Positions 1 to 9,314 of a stretch of 64,000 nucleotides of DNA are shown in pieces. The notes under the pieces are model-generated. The model did no database searches, was not told the DNA's origin, and saw only the letters and a program-made list of their open reading frames with translations. Source of the DNA: Hermatobates lingyangjiaoensis (taxonomy: Eukaryota; Arthropoda; Insecta; Hemiptera; Hermatobatidae); the NCBI GenBank assembly GCA_026182355.1, contig JAPFBL010000068.1:10763001-10827000 (forward strand), given 5' to 3'. Each line of letters starts with the position of its first letter. Positions within the stretch are counted from its first letter, which is position 1. The translations under genes and the position numbers were made by a program.

Positions 1-192
1 TGGTTTAGATATAGTTTACTCAATGCATATTTCTTAACCATAAGATATACATTTCAAGTTTTCAAGAAAATTACTCTTTTTCTCCATATGACATACATAT
101 ATAAAAATATAACATATTTAAAAAAACAAAAATTCGCAATAAACACGTGAAATAAAAATCAAAGATGTAGCGTCTGATTTTTTTACTATGAT

Positions 193-381
193 TTAGTTGT
201 TATATATATATATATATATATATATATTAGTGTACATTGGCAGGAGATTTTCTTGTAAACATATTTTATTAAAGTAGACGGCAGCTTCCGCATTCACGAC
301 CTTTTTGCTGGTGTTTTCTAGTTTTCTAGCTAGTTTTCTTTGATAGGGAGTGATTTCGTAAAGGAGTTGCCCCAGAGACAT
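193..381 (-). pseudogene. Penelope-like element, N-terminal ORF fragment
   Basis: A 62-codon open stretch carries the pattern KLENTSKKVVNAEAAVYFN then ICLQENLLPMYTN. This matches the second PLE fragment at 20943..21188 ([30 protein letters not shown]) and the start of Penelope-type reverse transcriptase ORFs as I know them. It is cut off by a (TA)n tract at about 201..228, so no reverse transcriptase follows. A hammerhead-like motif lies just upstream on the same strand (415..470), the arrangement known for PLE terminal repeats. This is a dead 5' fragment, not a host gene. Confidence 0.6.
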
Positions 382-414
382 CGAAGAAATAATTTCGTAG
401 GTTACTCAATAATA

Positions 415-470
415 TATTTATACTTACAAGCTTTCGATTTCACTGAAATCATCGTCAGGTATATCGTATA
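415..470 (-). ncRNA. Hammerhead ribozyme motif of a Penelope terminal repeat
   Basis: On the minus strand the core CUGACGA (458..452) is followed by U, a 5-bp stem II GAUUU/AAAUC with loop CAGUG, GAAA (435..432), and the palindrome AGCU, then U as the predicted cleavage base. Helix I pairs UAC with GUA, skips a 2-nt bulge and continues AUA/UAU. All conserved core positions are present. The two-base-pair palindromic stem III suggests a dimeric type I hammerhead, as described for PLEs. Folding and activity are inferred. Confidence 0.6.
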
Positions 471-607
471 AACTGATTAAACTAACATAATAACAATTTT
501 GAAAAGGTTAAACAGACATTAAAATGATTAATATTAAGAGGTTAATAGAAATAGACAATCATTGTAAAAACACAAGTCCACTGTGTTATACGCATTGACT
601 TATAATG

Positions 608-1243
608 TTATAACAAGTATAACTTGTTATACACATTGCTTGGGGGTCCTGTCAGTGTAGGCCTATTAAGTTTATAAGAACAATCGAAGTTCTTACAACT
701 TGGTATTATGCCTGTACTGTTGGCCTGAATGTTCATAGAAGGTTGGATGTCCTTGATGTATAAGGCCTCGAGGATATGAAGGCGGCAGGTATTATTTTCT
801 ATTCTTAAAGTTGTTATTCCTTTCTCTAACATTTCCCTCGTTAATGTTGTATTATGTACTTGTCTCGTATGGTTTTTCGGGGTACCTGCTGTAAGATGGA
901 AGGTAAGACGTCTTGATAGTATGGTTGTAGTCATCCCGATGTACTTTGTAGGACAGGCTTCACAGTTCCCGGTATTACATGTACATTGGTACACCAAGTG
1001 ACTTTTTTGCAGCACTGAGACATCCCTGTGGGGGCGGTTTTTAAGGAGAAGGTTTTGAGTCTTTTTGCTTTGGTAGTAAAATCCTATGTCGGAGTTTATA
1101 GTTTCATTTGTCGGGAAAACAATAGTTCGAATGCTCTTTCTTAGGGCACCTTCATCTTGTTTGTAGAAACTGTGCATATATGCTCTATAGTAGAGATCTA
1201 CTGTTTCTCCTGGATTGATTACATTCGGTTCTCCAGAAGTCAA
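608..1243 (-). mobile_element. Penelope-like element, C-terminal GIY-YIG part
   Basis: A 211-residue open stretch in the linker and endonuclease part of a Penelope-like retroelement. The first half (INSDIGFYYQSKKTQNLL, KNRPHRDVS) is the RT-EN linker. Then comes a GIY-YIG-type nuclease: HLVYQC, a Cys-rich insert CNTGNCEAC, KYIGMTTT, the RRL..HL segment with the usual Arg and His, and a distal Glu in ILEALYIK. It ends in a stop shortly after a second Cys-containing tail. The reverse transcriptase domain is absent, because the upstream side runs straight into an inverted PLE piece at 1244. This is therefore a 3' fragment. Confidence 0.75.
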
Positions 1244-1390
1244 CTAAGATTCTTATTAATAATGGGTACTCTAACCAGGAAGTTTCTAACATTATTGAAA
1301 AATTCATGAACCGATGGCACGCTAAGTCTGGAGAACCAAATGTAATCAATCCAGCAGAAACAATAGATCTCTACAACAACAAACGGTAAC
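1244..1390 (+). mobile_element. Penelope-like fragment in opposite orientation
   Basis: Plus-strand frame reads KILINNGYSNQEVSNI, EKFMNRWHAKSGEP and NVINPAETIDLYN. The last part is the same protein segment (SGEPNVINPGETVDLYY) that begins the minus-strand PLE fragment at 1243. The two fragments are joined head to head, so two copies or halves of related PLEs meet here in inverted orientation. A stop follows at about 1387. Confidence 0.6.
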
Positions 1391-1690
1391 AAGACCGCTT
1401 GTTACGGTTGAAAGATCTTAGTCCTGTTTTCCCATTTCTTATTGTGGTTTGATCATTGATATATACATATATATCATTATATATATATATGATCAAACCA
1501 CAATATGAAATGGGAAAAAAAGACTAAGATCTTTCAACTGTAGCAAGCAGTCTTCGTCAGAGTCAAGAACCCAACTAAGTCAGAGTCGACTCCGACGAAG
1601 ACTGCTTGGTACAGTTGAAATATCTAGTCTCTTTTCCCCATTTCTTATTGTGGTTTGATCATTGATTGTTATTTCACGTGTTTATTGTCA
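1391..1690. repeat. Fold-back element, PLE terminal-repeat family A
   Basis: Three alternating copies of one repeat. A plus partial copy lies at about 1391..1460, a minus copy at 1489..1575 and a degraded plus copy at 1580..1680. Each ends in the family A boundary (GATCAAACCACAATA and its complement, then the CACGTG box). (TA)n tracts lie inside (1463..1490) and just after (1697..1722). The minus copy carries a complete hammerhead core. Confidence 0.7.
1522..1564 (-). ncRNA. Hammerhead ribozyme, family A, with compensatory stem change
   Basis: GACU, then CUGACGA (1560..1554), stem II ACUG/CAGU, GAAA, palindrome AGAUCU, U, then AGUC closing helix I with GACU. Compared with the copy at 50808..50850, stem II has changed from ACCG/CGGU to ACUG/CAGU. 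A C-G pair has become U-A on both sides, which supports the paired structure. The neighbouring plus copy (1588..1629) has CCGACGA and AUAUCU, both core-damaging. Confidence 0.6.
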
Positions 1691-1729
1691 AATCTTGTAT
1701 ATATATATATATATATATATATTGCATTT

Positions 1730-3410
1730 ATATTCTTATCTTGGCGCGGAATGAAGCCTTAAACGGGCTTGTTAGGAAGACTTCAATGCTCACGTTCGTT
1801 TAAGTCCTTGACGCTATACGACAATGTTTTTATCATTCTTATCTACTAGATATGAATAGAAAACTAGGTGAAGAAAAGAAACGAACAACCAGTAAAATAT
1901 CAAACGTGATAAATACACACAATCTTATTTTAATTGCATTTAGAATTACATAATGTGAAAAAAATGATGACAAAATAAAACAATTTGTTTTATTTATTAA
2001 ATAACTCTTTTGTGCTTATTTTAAAACAAATCTCTAAAAACTAGCAACTAATTACTCTTATTATTTTAAATAACAGTTTAATTTTTATAATTTAAAATGT
2101 TCAAAACTTCCTTTAAACTTAATAGATAATATTATTTAAATATGTATAACCGGGGACACGGTTTACCATGAACATAAAAGCTGGAAAATGATTAAAAGTG
2201 GTATTGTCAAGTTCGAATTTCTTATACTTCAATGAATAGGAAATCTGTAGGCTACATGAGAAAATATTTTACCAATCAACCTGGTTAAGGTTTTATCAAC
2301 TTTAAGGTTGCAGAGTCTAAATTTCAACCTCAACAAAACATTGAATGCTATAGATAAGTTGAAATTTACGTTGGTTCTCAAACAGGTGTTCAGTAGTTGT
2401 TATTCAGCCAATTTATTTTTCGCAGTTAAAACTCACGGTTAACTTAGCACATAGTGACAAAGTAAAAACAAACGTGTTTATAGATGTTAGAAACCAGAAG
2501 GAAAATAATACACAACTTTTCAATATTTCATGGCAAAAAATGCATTTATTATCAAATGATTTAAAAGTACTAACAAGAACTTAGTAGAAACTCGCTTGCT
2601 GCAATAATCAATAACGTCGTTTATAGTGTAATTAATATAATTTTGTTTAGATCAAAGTAATATTGATATAATAAACAACAGTCACTTTTCTCTTCACAAT
2701 ATATAATGTACAGCTGTAAAAAAAGGATGTTGACATGTCATAAAATTTCTGCACTTGACAGATATTAATGAAATTTTACATGTAATGTTATTGTTGTAGA
2801 AAAGAACCCTATTGTTTTTTAAGTAATGTTGAATCATCAGAGAGATACTTTATGTTATTCACTAATTTATTCCTGTTTTGGCAATTCTAGAATCTAGAAA
2901 CTTCAAAGTGAAGATGTATTTAATTTTATATGGAGAGTGCATGATATTTTATGAGTTTTGAAAATGATAATTAGTAATACAACACTGTAAATGGCTTTCA
3001 TCGAGTTCGACCTAGCCATTTAACCGATTTGCTTACGTTAATCTTTAATAGAAAGATAAAAAGGAATACTTTAATAGTCCGATTCTGAATTTTAACTTCT
3101 TCAAAGTATGTTATTTTAAGTCGAAAATGTATTCTAAAAGAGTAGTTTGGTAAAAAAAACTTTCTAAAGAAGTTTAAATGTTTTGAAATATTCTCAAATT
3201 AATTTTTAAACGATATTTTTCAATAATTATTTTAATGTTTTATTATTAAATTTAGATTTGTAATGTTTTGGAACGCATTTAACCGATTTAAGCATATATT
3301 CTATTAAAAAAACAGATAGAAAAGAAAAATTTAATTGTGGAAGAGTATAGTACTACCTGTTTTGACCAACGGCTGTGAAACTTGGTAGTAAGCAAGGAAG
3401 CTTATGAATA
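1730..3410. other. AT-rich intergenic DNA, nothing recognised
   Basis: No credible exon, RNA gene or repeat family was recognised here. Open frames are short and low-complexity. Confidence 0.5.
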
Positions 3411-3411
3411 G

Positions 3412-4060
3412 AGTGAGATTTTATTATTATTATTTGAGCGTGACTAGAGCACTGAGTCCTAAAAACTATCATACTCCACCCTTCTGTACTAAAGTACCCC
3501 AGCAGTTAGCTTCAACGCCTCCAACAAGTTGAGCACTTTTCCTAGGTCCAGCGGTAAACGTTTTTCTATGGTTTTGTTGAGTGTACCGTAGCACCTACCT
3601 CTGTTACAAATCAAAGTTACCTAACAGTCAGACAGCAGATGCAATGGTATTTCATCCTCATCTTTGCAGAATCTGCACAAACCATCATTGATCATGCCTA
3701 TTCAGGATTTACGATTTGGAAGAAATTGACTTTCTATCTCCTTCTTCGGGTCCTTAGGTTCTCTTGTGGGAGGTTGGCTCTCACTAGTTAGCTATTTTGA
3801 TCCTCTGCGCTTCCGGAGGATGGTCTCCAGACTTCTTTCTCCTCAGTATCATACAAGGGAAAATCACTGAAGCTCTATCTGTCCAGCAGAGCACCACATA
3901 CCGAAGTGAGCCTATTTACTCAAGGAGGTCGCCTGGTACCCTTGAGGCTCTGTTCGTGATACAGTAACCCGTATATCATCCATCCTTCGGCGCGGATCGC
4001 ATCAACGCCTTGGATTGGGGCTGAGATAAGAGGAGAGGAGTGCTAGAGGCTATTAGAGGC
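3412..4060 (-). mobile_element. Degenerate LINE 3' end (I-like, RNase H-type tail)
   Basis: On the minus strand the frame GMINDGLCRFCKDEDE then IPLHLLSDC has the C-x2-C..H-x4-C pattern seen at the C-terminus of many non-LTR retrotransposon polyproteins. It is followed by stops and a 3' tail of TAA/ATA repeats (3419..3434 on the complement), as in I-group LINEs. Upstream frames are broken by stops. The exact clade is uncertain, and the left and right limits are approximate. Confidence 0.45.
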
Positions 4061-4460
4061 GCATAATCACTCCATTACTACCCCAGGATGAGAGTTACTG
4101 TAAAAGTAATAAAATGAAATATGATCAAAATTACAAGAAAAGAAAAGCAACAGGCGGATAAGTAGAAAATTGGATTATGGGATATAGCAGAAATAGTGCT
4201 GGGACAGGAAGTGGAAATGGACTGGACACTAAGTAAGGACTGACGATGACTGGTTATCAAAGGGGATGTTAAATTGGTAGGAGATGTTAAATTGCAGAGA
4301 AAAGTAAAAAAAGAAGACCCTGAAAGGGTTGGAGCATGCTAGAAGAGAGTAGTAAGAGACCGAGAAAAATGGAAAAGAATGAGCAAGTCAGTATAGTCTC
4401 AGCTATAGCTTGACGAAAAGAGAGAAGGTGAACAGAGTAGACAGAGTTTAGCCTTGTGAT

Positions 4461-4952
4461 TTATTTACCGTCATTGCGAAACAGACGTTGACGGGATAGC
4501 AACCGTTTGAATTGAAAGGGACAGTTGCTAAGTATTAATGGTATGCGTGGTATAAATACTGATTCCCAAGTACCACACCCAGTCATGAAACCAGCCTCTA
4601 TGACGTATCTGTGCAAAGCATGAATTTGGAGTCGTGTCCTGTTGCACATTTTTGGGACACTCAAGTTTCGTAACAGCATGATTGGTGCCTCTGCTTTAAG
4701 TTTTAAGTCATGTGCAGGCAGTCCAGGAGCAGTAACATAGTGAAGAAATTCAATTGGATAATGAACTGTTTCCTCATCACAAATCACTCTGTTTACTGGA
4801 CTTGTAAGTTCTTTCCTCATCTTCATATAGTGCAAGAACTTGCTTATTGATTTTTCCTGCTTGCTCATTTGTAGGGGTGAGAATTGCTTGTTCATAATGC
4901 TAGTTATTCTCAATAAATGGCAGATCTTGAACTTCGAGAAACACTTTGTCAA
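4461..4952 (-). pseudogene. Helitron Pif1-type helicase fragment
   Basis: The open stretch contains YPIEFLHYVTAPGLPAHDL, KAEAPIMLLRNLS, NRTRLQIHALHRYVIEA and SVFIPRIPLI. In Helitron Rep/helicase proteins these correspond to the block just before helicase motif V/VI (YPtEFLNslt..gmPpHkL, L..G.piMLLRNl....lCNGTRL). The usual downstream TINKSQGQT motif is missing and the frame stops at 4461, so the copy is truncated. No Rep domain or Helitron ends were identified. Confidence 0.7.
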
Positions 4953-4959
4953 TTATCTC

Positions 4960-6170
4960 TTGCTGGCAGCTTCAATGCAAATGGAATTGAAATGAGCTAA
5001 CAATACCTACTTGCTATACTGTATATTTTCAAAATAAACATGTCTGTGAAAGAAGCCAAAGACAGCTTAAAAAGTCCATAACTTCGGTCTACGTTTAATT
5101 TTCAATCCATTCAAGGCATAGATTTAAGTTGGATTCACACAAATCTAATGTAAAAGTTCCAGCTTACTATGTTTTATGGTGGCTGAGTTTACTTGTGACA
5201 AAATTTTGCGGACAAAACGAAAGACAAAAATTTTTCTAAGAGTGGATTCGGTTTCTCTAATGTATGAAACGTAAAGATAACATGAAATGAGTCAGTTCTA
5301 AGCAATGTACAGACAAAACCTTTCTTTTATTTATATATATTAATTAGTTAGGAATATTCATAAAAAAGTTGTGTAAAAGGAATATTTGAAAAAAATGTTG
5401 AGAAGATTGCGGAGTGTTTATATATATATATTATAATAGTTTATAGTTCCCAGCAGTTGAAAGTGATGCCGGAGCTTCGCAACTCTAGACACAATTGGCT
5501 TACTTACAGTAAAGTAGAGTGTAAATGTTTCAGAGTTTTTAAACAACGACTGAAGGATATCAGGGATAAAAAAACACAAATATGAAAGAGTAAGTGTGAC
5601 ACAATCAAGACAAGTTTTTTTAGAAAACCAAGCGACCAATATTGTTGCAAGCGACAACTTTAAAAATAAATAGATACTTAAAAAAATAAAGTAAAACAAC
5701 AAACGCCTTATTATTAAAGGCAACAGACCATATTAAGGATCCGAGGAGGACAGCTGAAGTTCTAAAACCATAATGTCATCCTCTTTGGCAAAGCCATTGT
5801 ACTCTGACATTTAAATGTGTTAAAGCCAAAGAACCATCATGATTATTGTTTCATTACGTAAAGTTAAAATGACATTTCAAATGATAAAATTTTATCTTGA
5901 TTAATAATGATAAGTTATTTACTAGAGACAAGTTATCTATTTATACCCTATTGAAACACAGAGCTCATTCAAAGAATTAGGCGTTAGAAGGCTGCCTTGT
6001 TATTCATTGCCTCATCATCTATGCCTTGCTAGGAGGCCTTTATTTTCAAGGACCAGATCTAGATTAGTATTCCATATATCGTAAACACTTTGAAATCATT
6101 TTATTTTTCAAAAAAGTTGACATACTTTTTTGGTTAAAATAAAATAAAAAAATTACGGTGTCCAATGACA
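4960..6170. other. Intergenic, no recognised feature
   Basis: AT-rich sequence with a short TA tract near 5420. The open stretch at 5418..5723 is hydrophobic low-complexity translation without family resemblance. Confidence 0.4.
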
Positions 6171-6176
6171 GAGTCA

Positions 6177-6257
6177 AGCTATTTCAAATACCAGTGCTGG
6201 GAGATATTTCATAAACCAGTGCTGCAAGCTATTTCATATATCAGTGCTGCAAGCTAT
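6177..6257. repeat. Short tandem repeat, about 26-bp unit, 3 copies
   Basis: Three imperfect copies of a unit built on CTATTTCATATATCAGTGCT followed by GCAAG (variants ACCAGTGCTGGGAG and ACCAGTGCTGCAAG). They decay at the right end. Confidence 0.6.
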
Positions 6258-6946
6258 TTAAGCACTTTAGCGAGTGAAACAAAATATACACGATTTCTTT
6301 CATAATTAAAAGTGCATTCTAATTGATACACCAATATCAGCTCAGGAGTAATATCAAGTGACAGACATACACCTTCACATTGATCAGTGGGAAAAGAAAC
6401 AGAATAGTTTTTCAGATATTGTTGATCATAGAATGTTCACATTCATCTGAACTGTGAAAATATAACTATGAATGTATACCAATCCAATATCTCAATAAAT
6501 AATATATGAAACGGACGGAAATAATATATGAAAAACTCAGTTTACATATCATTCGTCCACATCAGGTAAGCCAAGGCTTGGTCATTTTCAATACAAAGCA
6601 TTTCTAGCTTGATATTAAACAAGGATCAAACTTCCATTTATTATAGATGTATACAGCCAATTTTAATAGTATATATAGAAGTGTATTAAATTTATATTCA
6701 AAAGGTTTATATTAAAGTGTAGTTACAATTTATTTAATTAATTTATGCTAAAGTTTTGTAAATGTGGTGAAAATGTTTTTGGGTGTTTAGTGCAGGTTCG
6801 TTTCTTGGTTTCTTATGTTTTACCTCATGAAAACTTGTTACCGTCAGTATACTGTAAGATTCCGTTGTGTAAACACATTCAATGTGAAGTGCAAAAACAT
6901 TAAGGTGTGAGATAAGGTTGGTATTATTTTCAATAATATATATACA

Positions 6947-7745
6947 GGTTGATTGAAAAGTTACTTCCTTCAAAAAAAATATAATTTATTTATGAATAAT
7001 TTATTTTACGAAAAATCAATAAGAGGAAATAACAAGGGGTTTTATTTAAAATTCAATGTAGGCACCATCATTTGCCTGTAGCTTCTCAAGCCTCTCGGAG
7101 ATAGTTTGAACTGATCTTTCCAAGAACTTTTGTGGAACGGCAAAAATAGCTAATCTTATGTACCCTTCAAGTTCTTCCAAGGTTATTAGTTTCTTGGAAT
7201 AAACTTGTTTCTTCAACAAACCCCAAAGAAAAAAGTAGCACAGAGTTAAATTGTCTTGCCATTCATGTGGACCACATCAACCCAACCATCTCCCAGGAAA
7301 ATGTTCATTCAGTCATTCACGAACGGCAAGAACAAAGTGTGGTGGTGCACCATCATGCATAAAAATCAACTCGTCAATATTCGCCCAATATTCACAAGTA
7401 GACAAATTCACCTTGCAGCATGGAAAGATACCTTTTTACATTCAAGGTATTGGAGATGATAAAAGTCATTCCACGCTATACTGTTAACTCAGGTCGATTC
7501 TGAAATTTTTCTGAGATAATTCGAGGGCCTTCTTCTGCCCAGTAATGACAGTTATGGCAGTTCACAAGTCCACCGATATGAAAATCTGCTTCATCACTCC
7601 AATGGATATTTTGAAATACCTGTTCAATACTCATACGAAGCCAACATTATACATTAAGGAACATACAATAAAAATTTGAACAAAACATAATTGCATATAA
7701 AAATTATATATTTTTTTAAAATAGAGAGTTACTTTTCAATCACCA
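6947..7745 (-). mobile_element. Inactive Tc1/mariner-type transposon remnant
   Basis: The terminal inverted repeats are GGTTGATTGAAAAGTTACTT at the left and, on the complement of the right end, GGTGATTGAAAAGTAACTC. Between them the minus strand encodes broken transposase: FMHDGAPPHF (first catalytic Asp region), HEWQDNLTLCYFFLWG, LKKQVYSKKLITLEELEGYI and SERLEKLQANDGAYIEF. In this family the segment normally reads PDLTPCDFFLWG. Here residues before PDL are deleted and the downstream Asp is Tyr, and stops are present. Most of the N-terminal DNA-binding part is gone. It is non-autonomous and dead. Confidence 0.7.
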
Positions 7746-8469
7746 CGGATAACACTTTCTTTTCTGAGGAATGTCGTTAAAGGGGTCGAAATACTGAAAA
7801 ACTGTTTCAGTCTGTTTTTAAAGTGTATATATATATATATATATATATATCATAGTGATTGTGGAGCAAACATTTATATCTTACTTAAAGAGGGTTTAAA
7901 CTATAAATTGTATCTGTCCCTACATTGCGTACATTTTAGAAAATTATCAACTATATAATAATCTTAATAATATCATTATGGCAACCATAAAAATAACTTT
8001 GAAAATAGGGAATCTCTCACTCTCTGTATATATTTTTTTCAATGATATACTGTATTAATAATGCTATAGTTTTATTTATATTGTTATAATTGATATTAAA
8101 TATTTTGTAATCTTAATGTAGGGATTGGTCACCTTCACTTATTAGGTATAAATTATAAATGTTTCCTTTATCAACACTTCGAATAAGCGAAACATATTAT
8201 TTGTTCTTAAATAGACATTAAATATGATGTAAAAACAGCTTCCAAGAATTGAATAAAAACTATCATCTACTTTACTTTAAAAAAAAAGGTCTGGTATTAA
8301 AAAGGGACATCGATAGTCACATCTATTTATTTTATTATGTTAAACAAATTCTTCATAGAAGAATTCTAAGCATGCTATTTGAATATGTTGTTTAATGTAC
8401 AGGAACAGGAAAACTCATTGTTTTATTGATTCATTAATGATGCTTACTTGATGGCTGGGAAATTTGTTA
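7746..8469. other. Intergenic with (TA)n tract
   Basis: Contains a (TA)n microsatellite at about 7828..7850. No coding or RNA gene was recognised. Confidence 0.4.
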
Positions 8470-8850
8470 GGTGGACGGTAGGAACAACTTAGCTCCCGAC
8501 ACAAACAACAACGGAACCCGGACTGGGGTAAAATCAACAATAAACCAACACAGGCTGGCAACAGGGCACAATCAGCTGATTTTTGTTTTCGCTGATCTGA
8601 CAACCAGGTACACTGCGGCCGTATTGGTTCTTCCACACCCAATGGAAAGATCTGTTGATCTAGTGTCTCACAATGACCACCTCATATGTACAGCGCCACT
8701 TACCGGGAACAGTGAAACCTGCGGCTAGGTTTCACTTAACTGACCTTCTTGTGTGGCGATGAATACCGTAGTTTAAAACTATGCTGGGATTTCTCTTTTA
8801 TATCACCTGTTCCGCAGTGGGGAGCTGATACTTATGGGCATTCAAAGAAA
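8470..8850 (+). promoter_or_regulatory. Putative ADCK5 promoter and 5' non-coding exon
   Basis: This stretch is less AT-rich than its surroundings and lies directly upstream of ADCK5. A good donor, AAA|GTAAGT, sits at 8851 and can pair with the acceptor TTATTTCAG at 9105..9113, seven bases before the ADCK5 ATG. A non-coding first exon ending at 8850 is therefore likely. The transcription start is not visible. The open frames here (8471..8728 plus, 8415..8642 minus) have no family resemblance and are not called as genes. Confidence 0.4.
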
Positions 8851-9120
8851 GTAAGTTAGAAATGATTAATTTGAATTAGTTATATACTTTTAAAACTATC
8901 GGTCTTAGGTTTATAATTTTATTAAAATTTATGAACTTGAAATGTTTTTATGAAGAGTGTGAATTCTATATAAAGTGATCATAATTTAAAAATACTTTTA
9001 GTTGACATTGAGAAACGCATTTGATTATTGGTAGTTGCTGATTGTTATGCAATTATGGAAATTGTTCTTGTCAGTCTCGCTTTTTGACTTCGATGTTTAA
9101 TTGATTATTTCAGGTAGAAT

Positions 9121-9314
9121 ATGTTTTCAAGAACTTCGTTTTTTCTTCGTCATTTCCACAGAAAGACAGTTCCCCGACGTTCTGTATTCCTTAAAAGGAT
9201 CAGTCAGATAGTTGGTCTTACAGGAACAGGCTCTGTCATCTACTACATATCACGGCCTGAAAGCGAAAGAAGATTTATAAGAGTTTCTCTTGGAGGAATT
9301 ATTCGTTTTTTAAG
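9121..9314 (+). CDS. ADCK5: ADCK5 coding exon 1 (targeting sequence)
   Basis: Begins at the first ATG after acceptor CAG at 9111..9113 and ends AAG|GTAATG, phase 2. Residues 1-33 are rich in Arg, Ser and Phe with no acidic residue, a mitochondrial presequence profile. A hydrophobic stretch follows. Confidence 0.85.

Noticed and set aside
2190..2230. tRNA-like word GTTCGAATTTC
   Set aside because: No matching A box, acceptor stem or cloverleaf nearby.
8471..8728. Open frame of 85 codons upstream of ADCK5
   Set aside because: No family resemblance, overlapped by an equally open minus frame, and it lies where a promoter and 5' UTR are expected.
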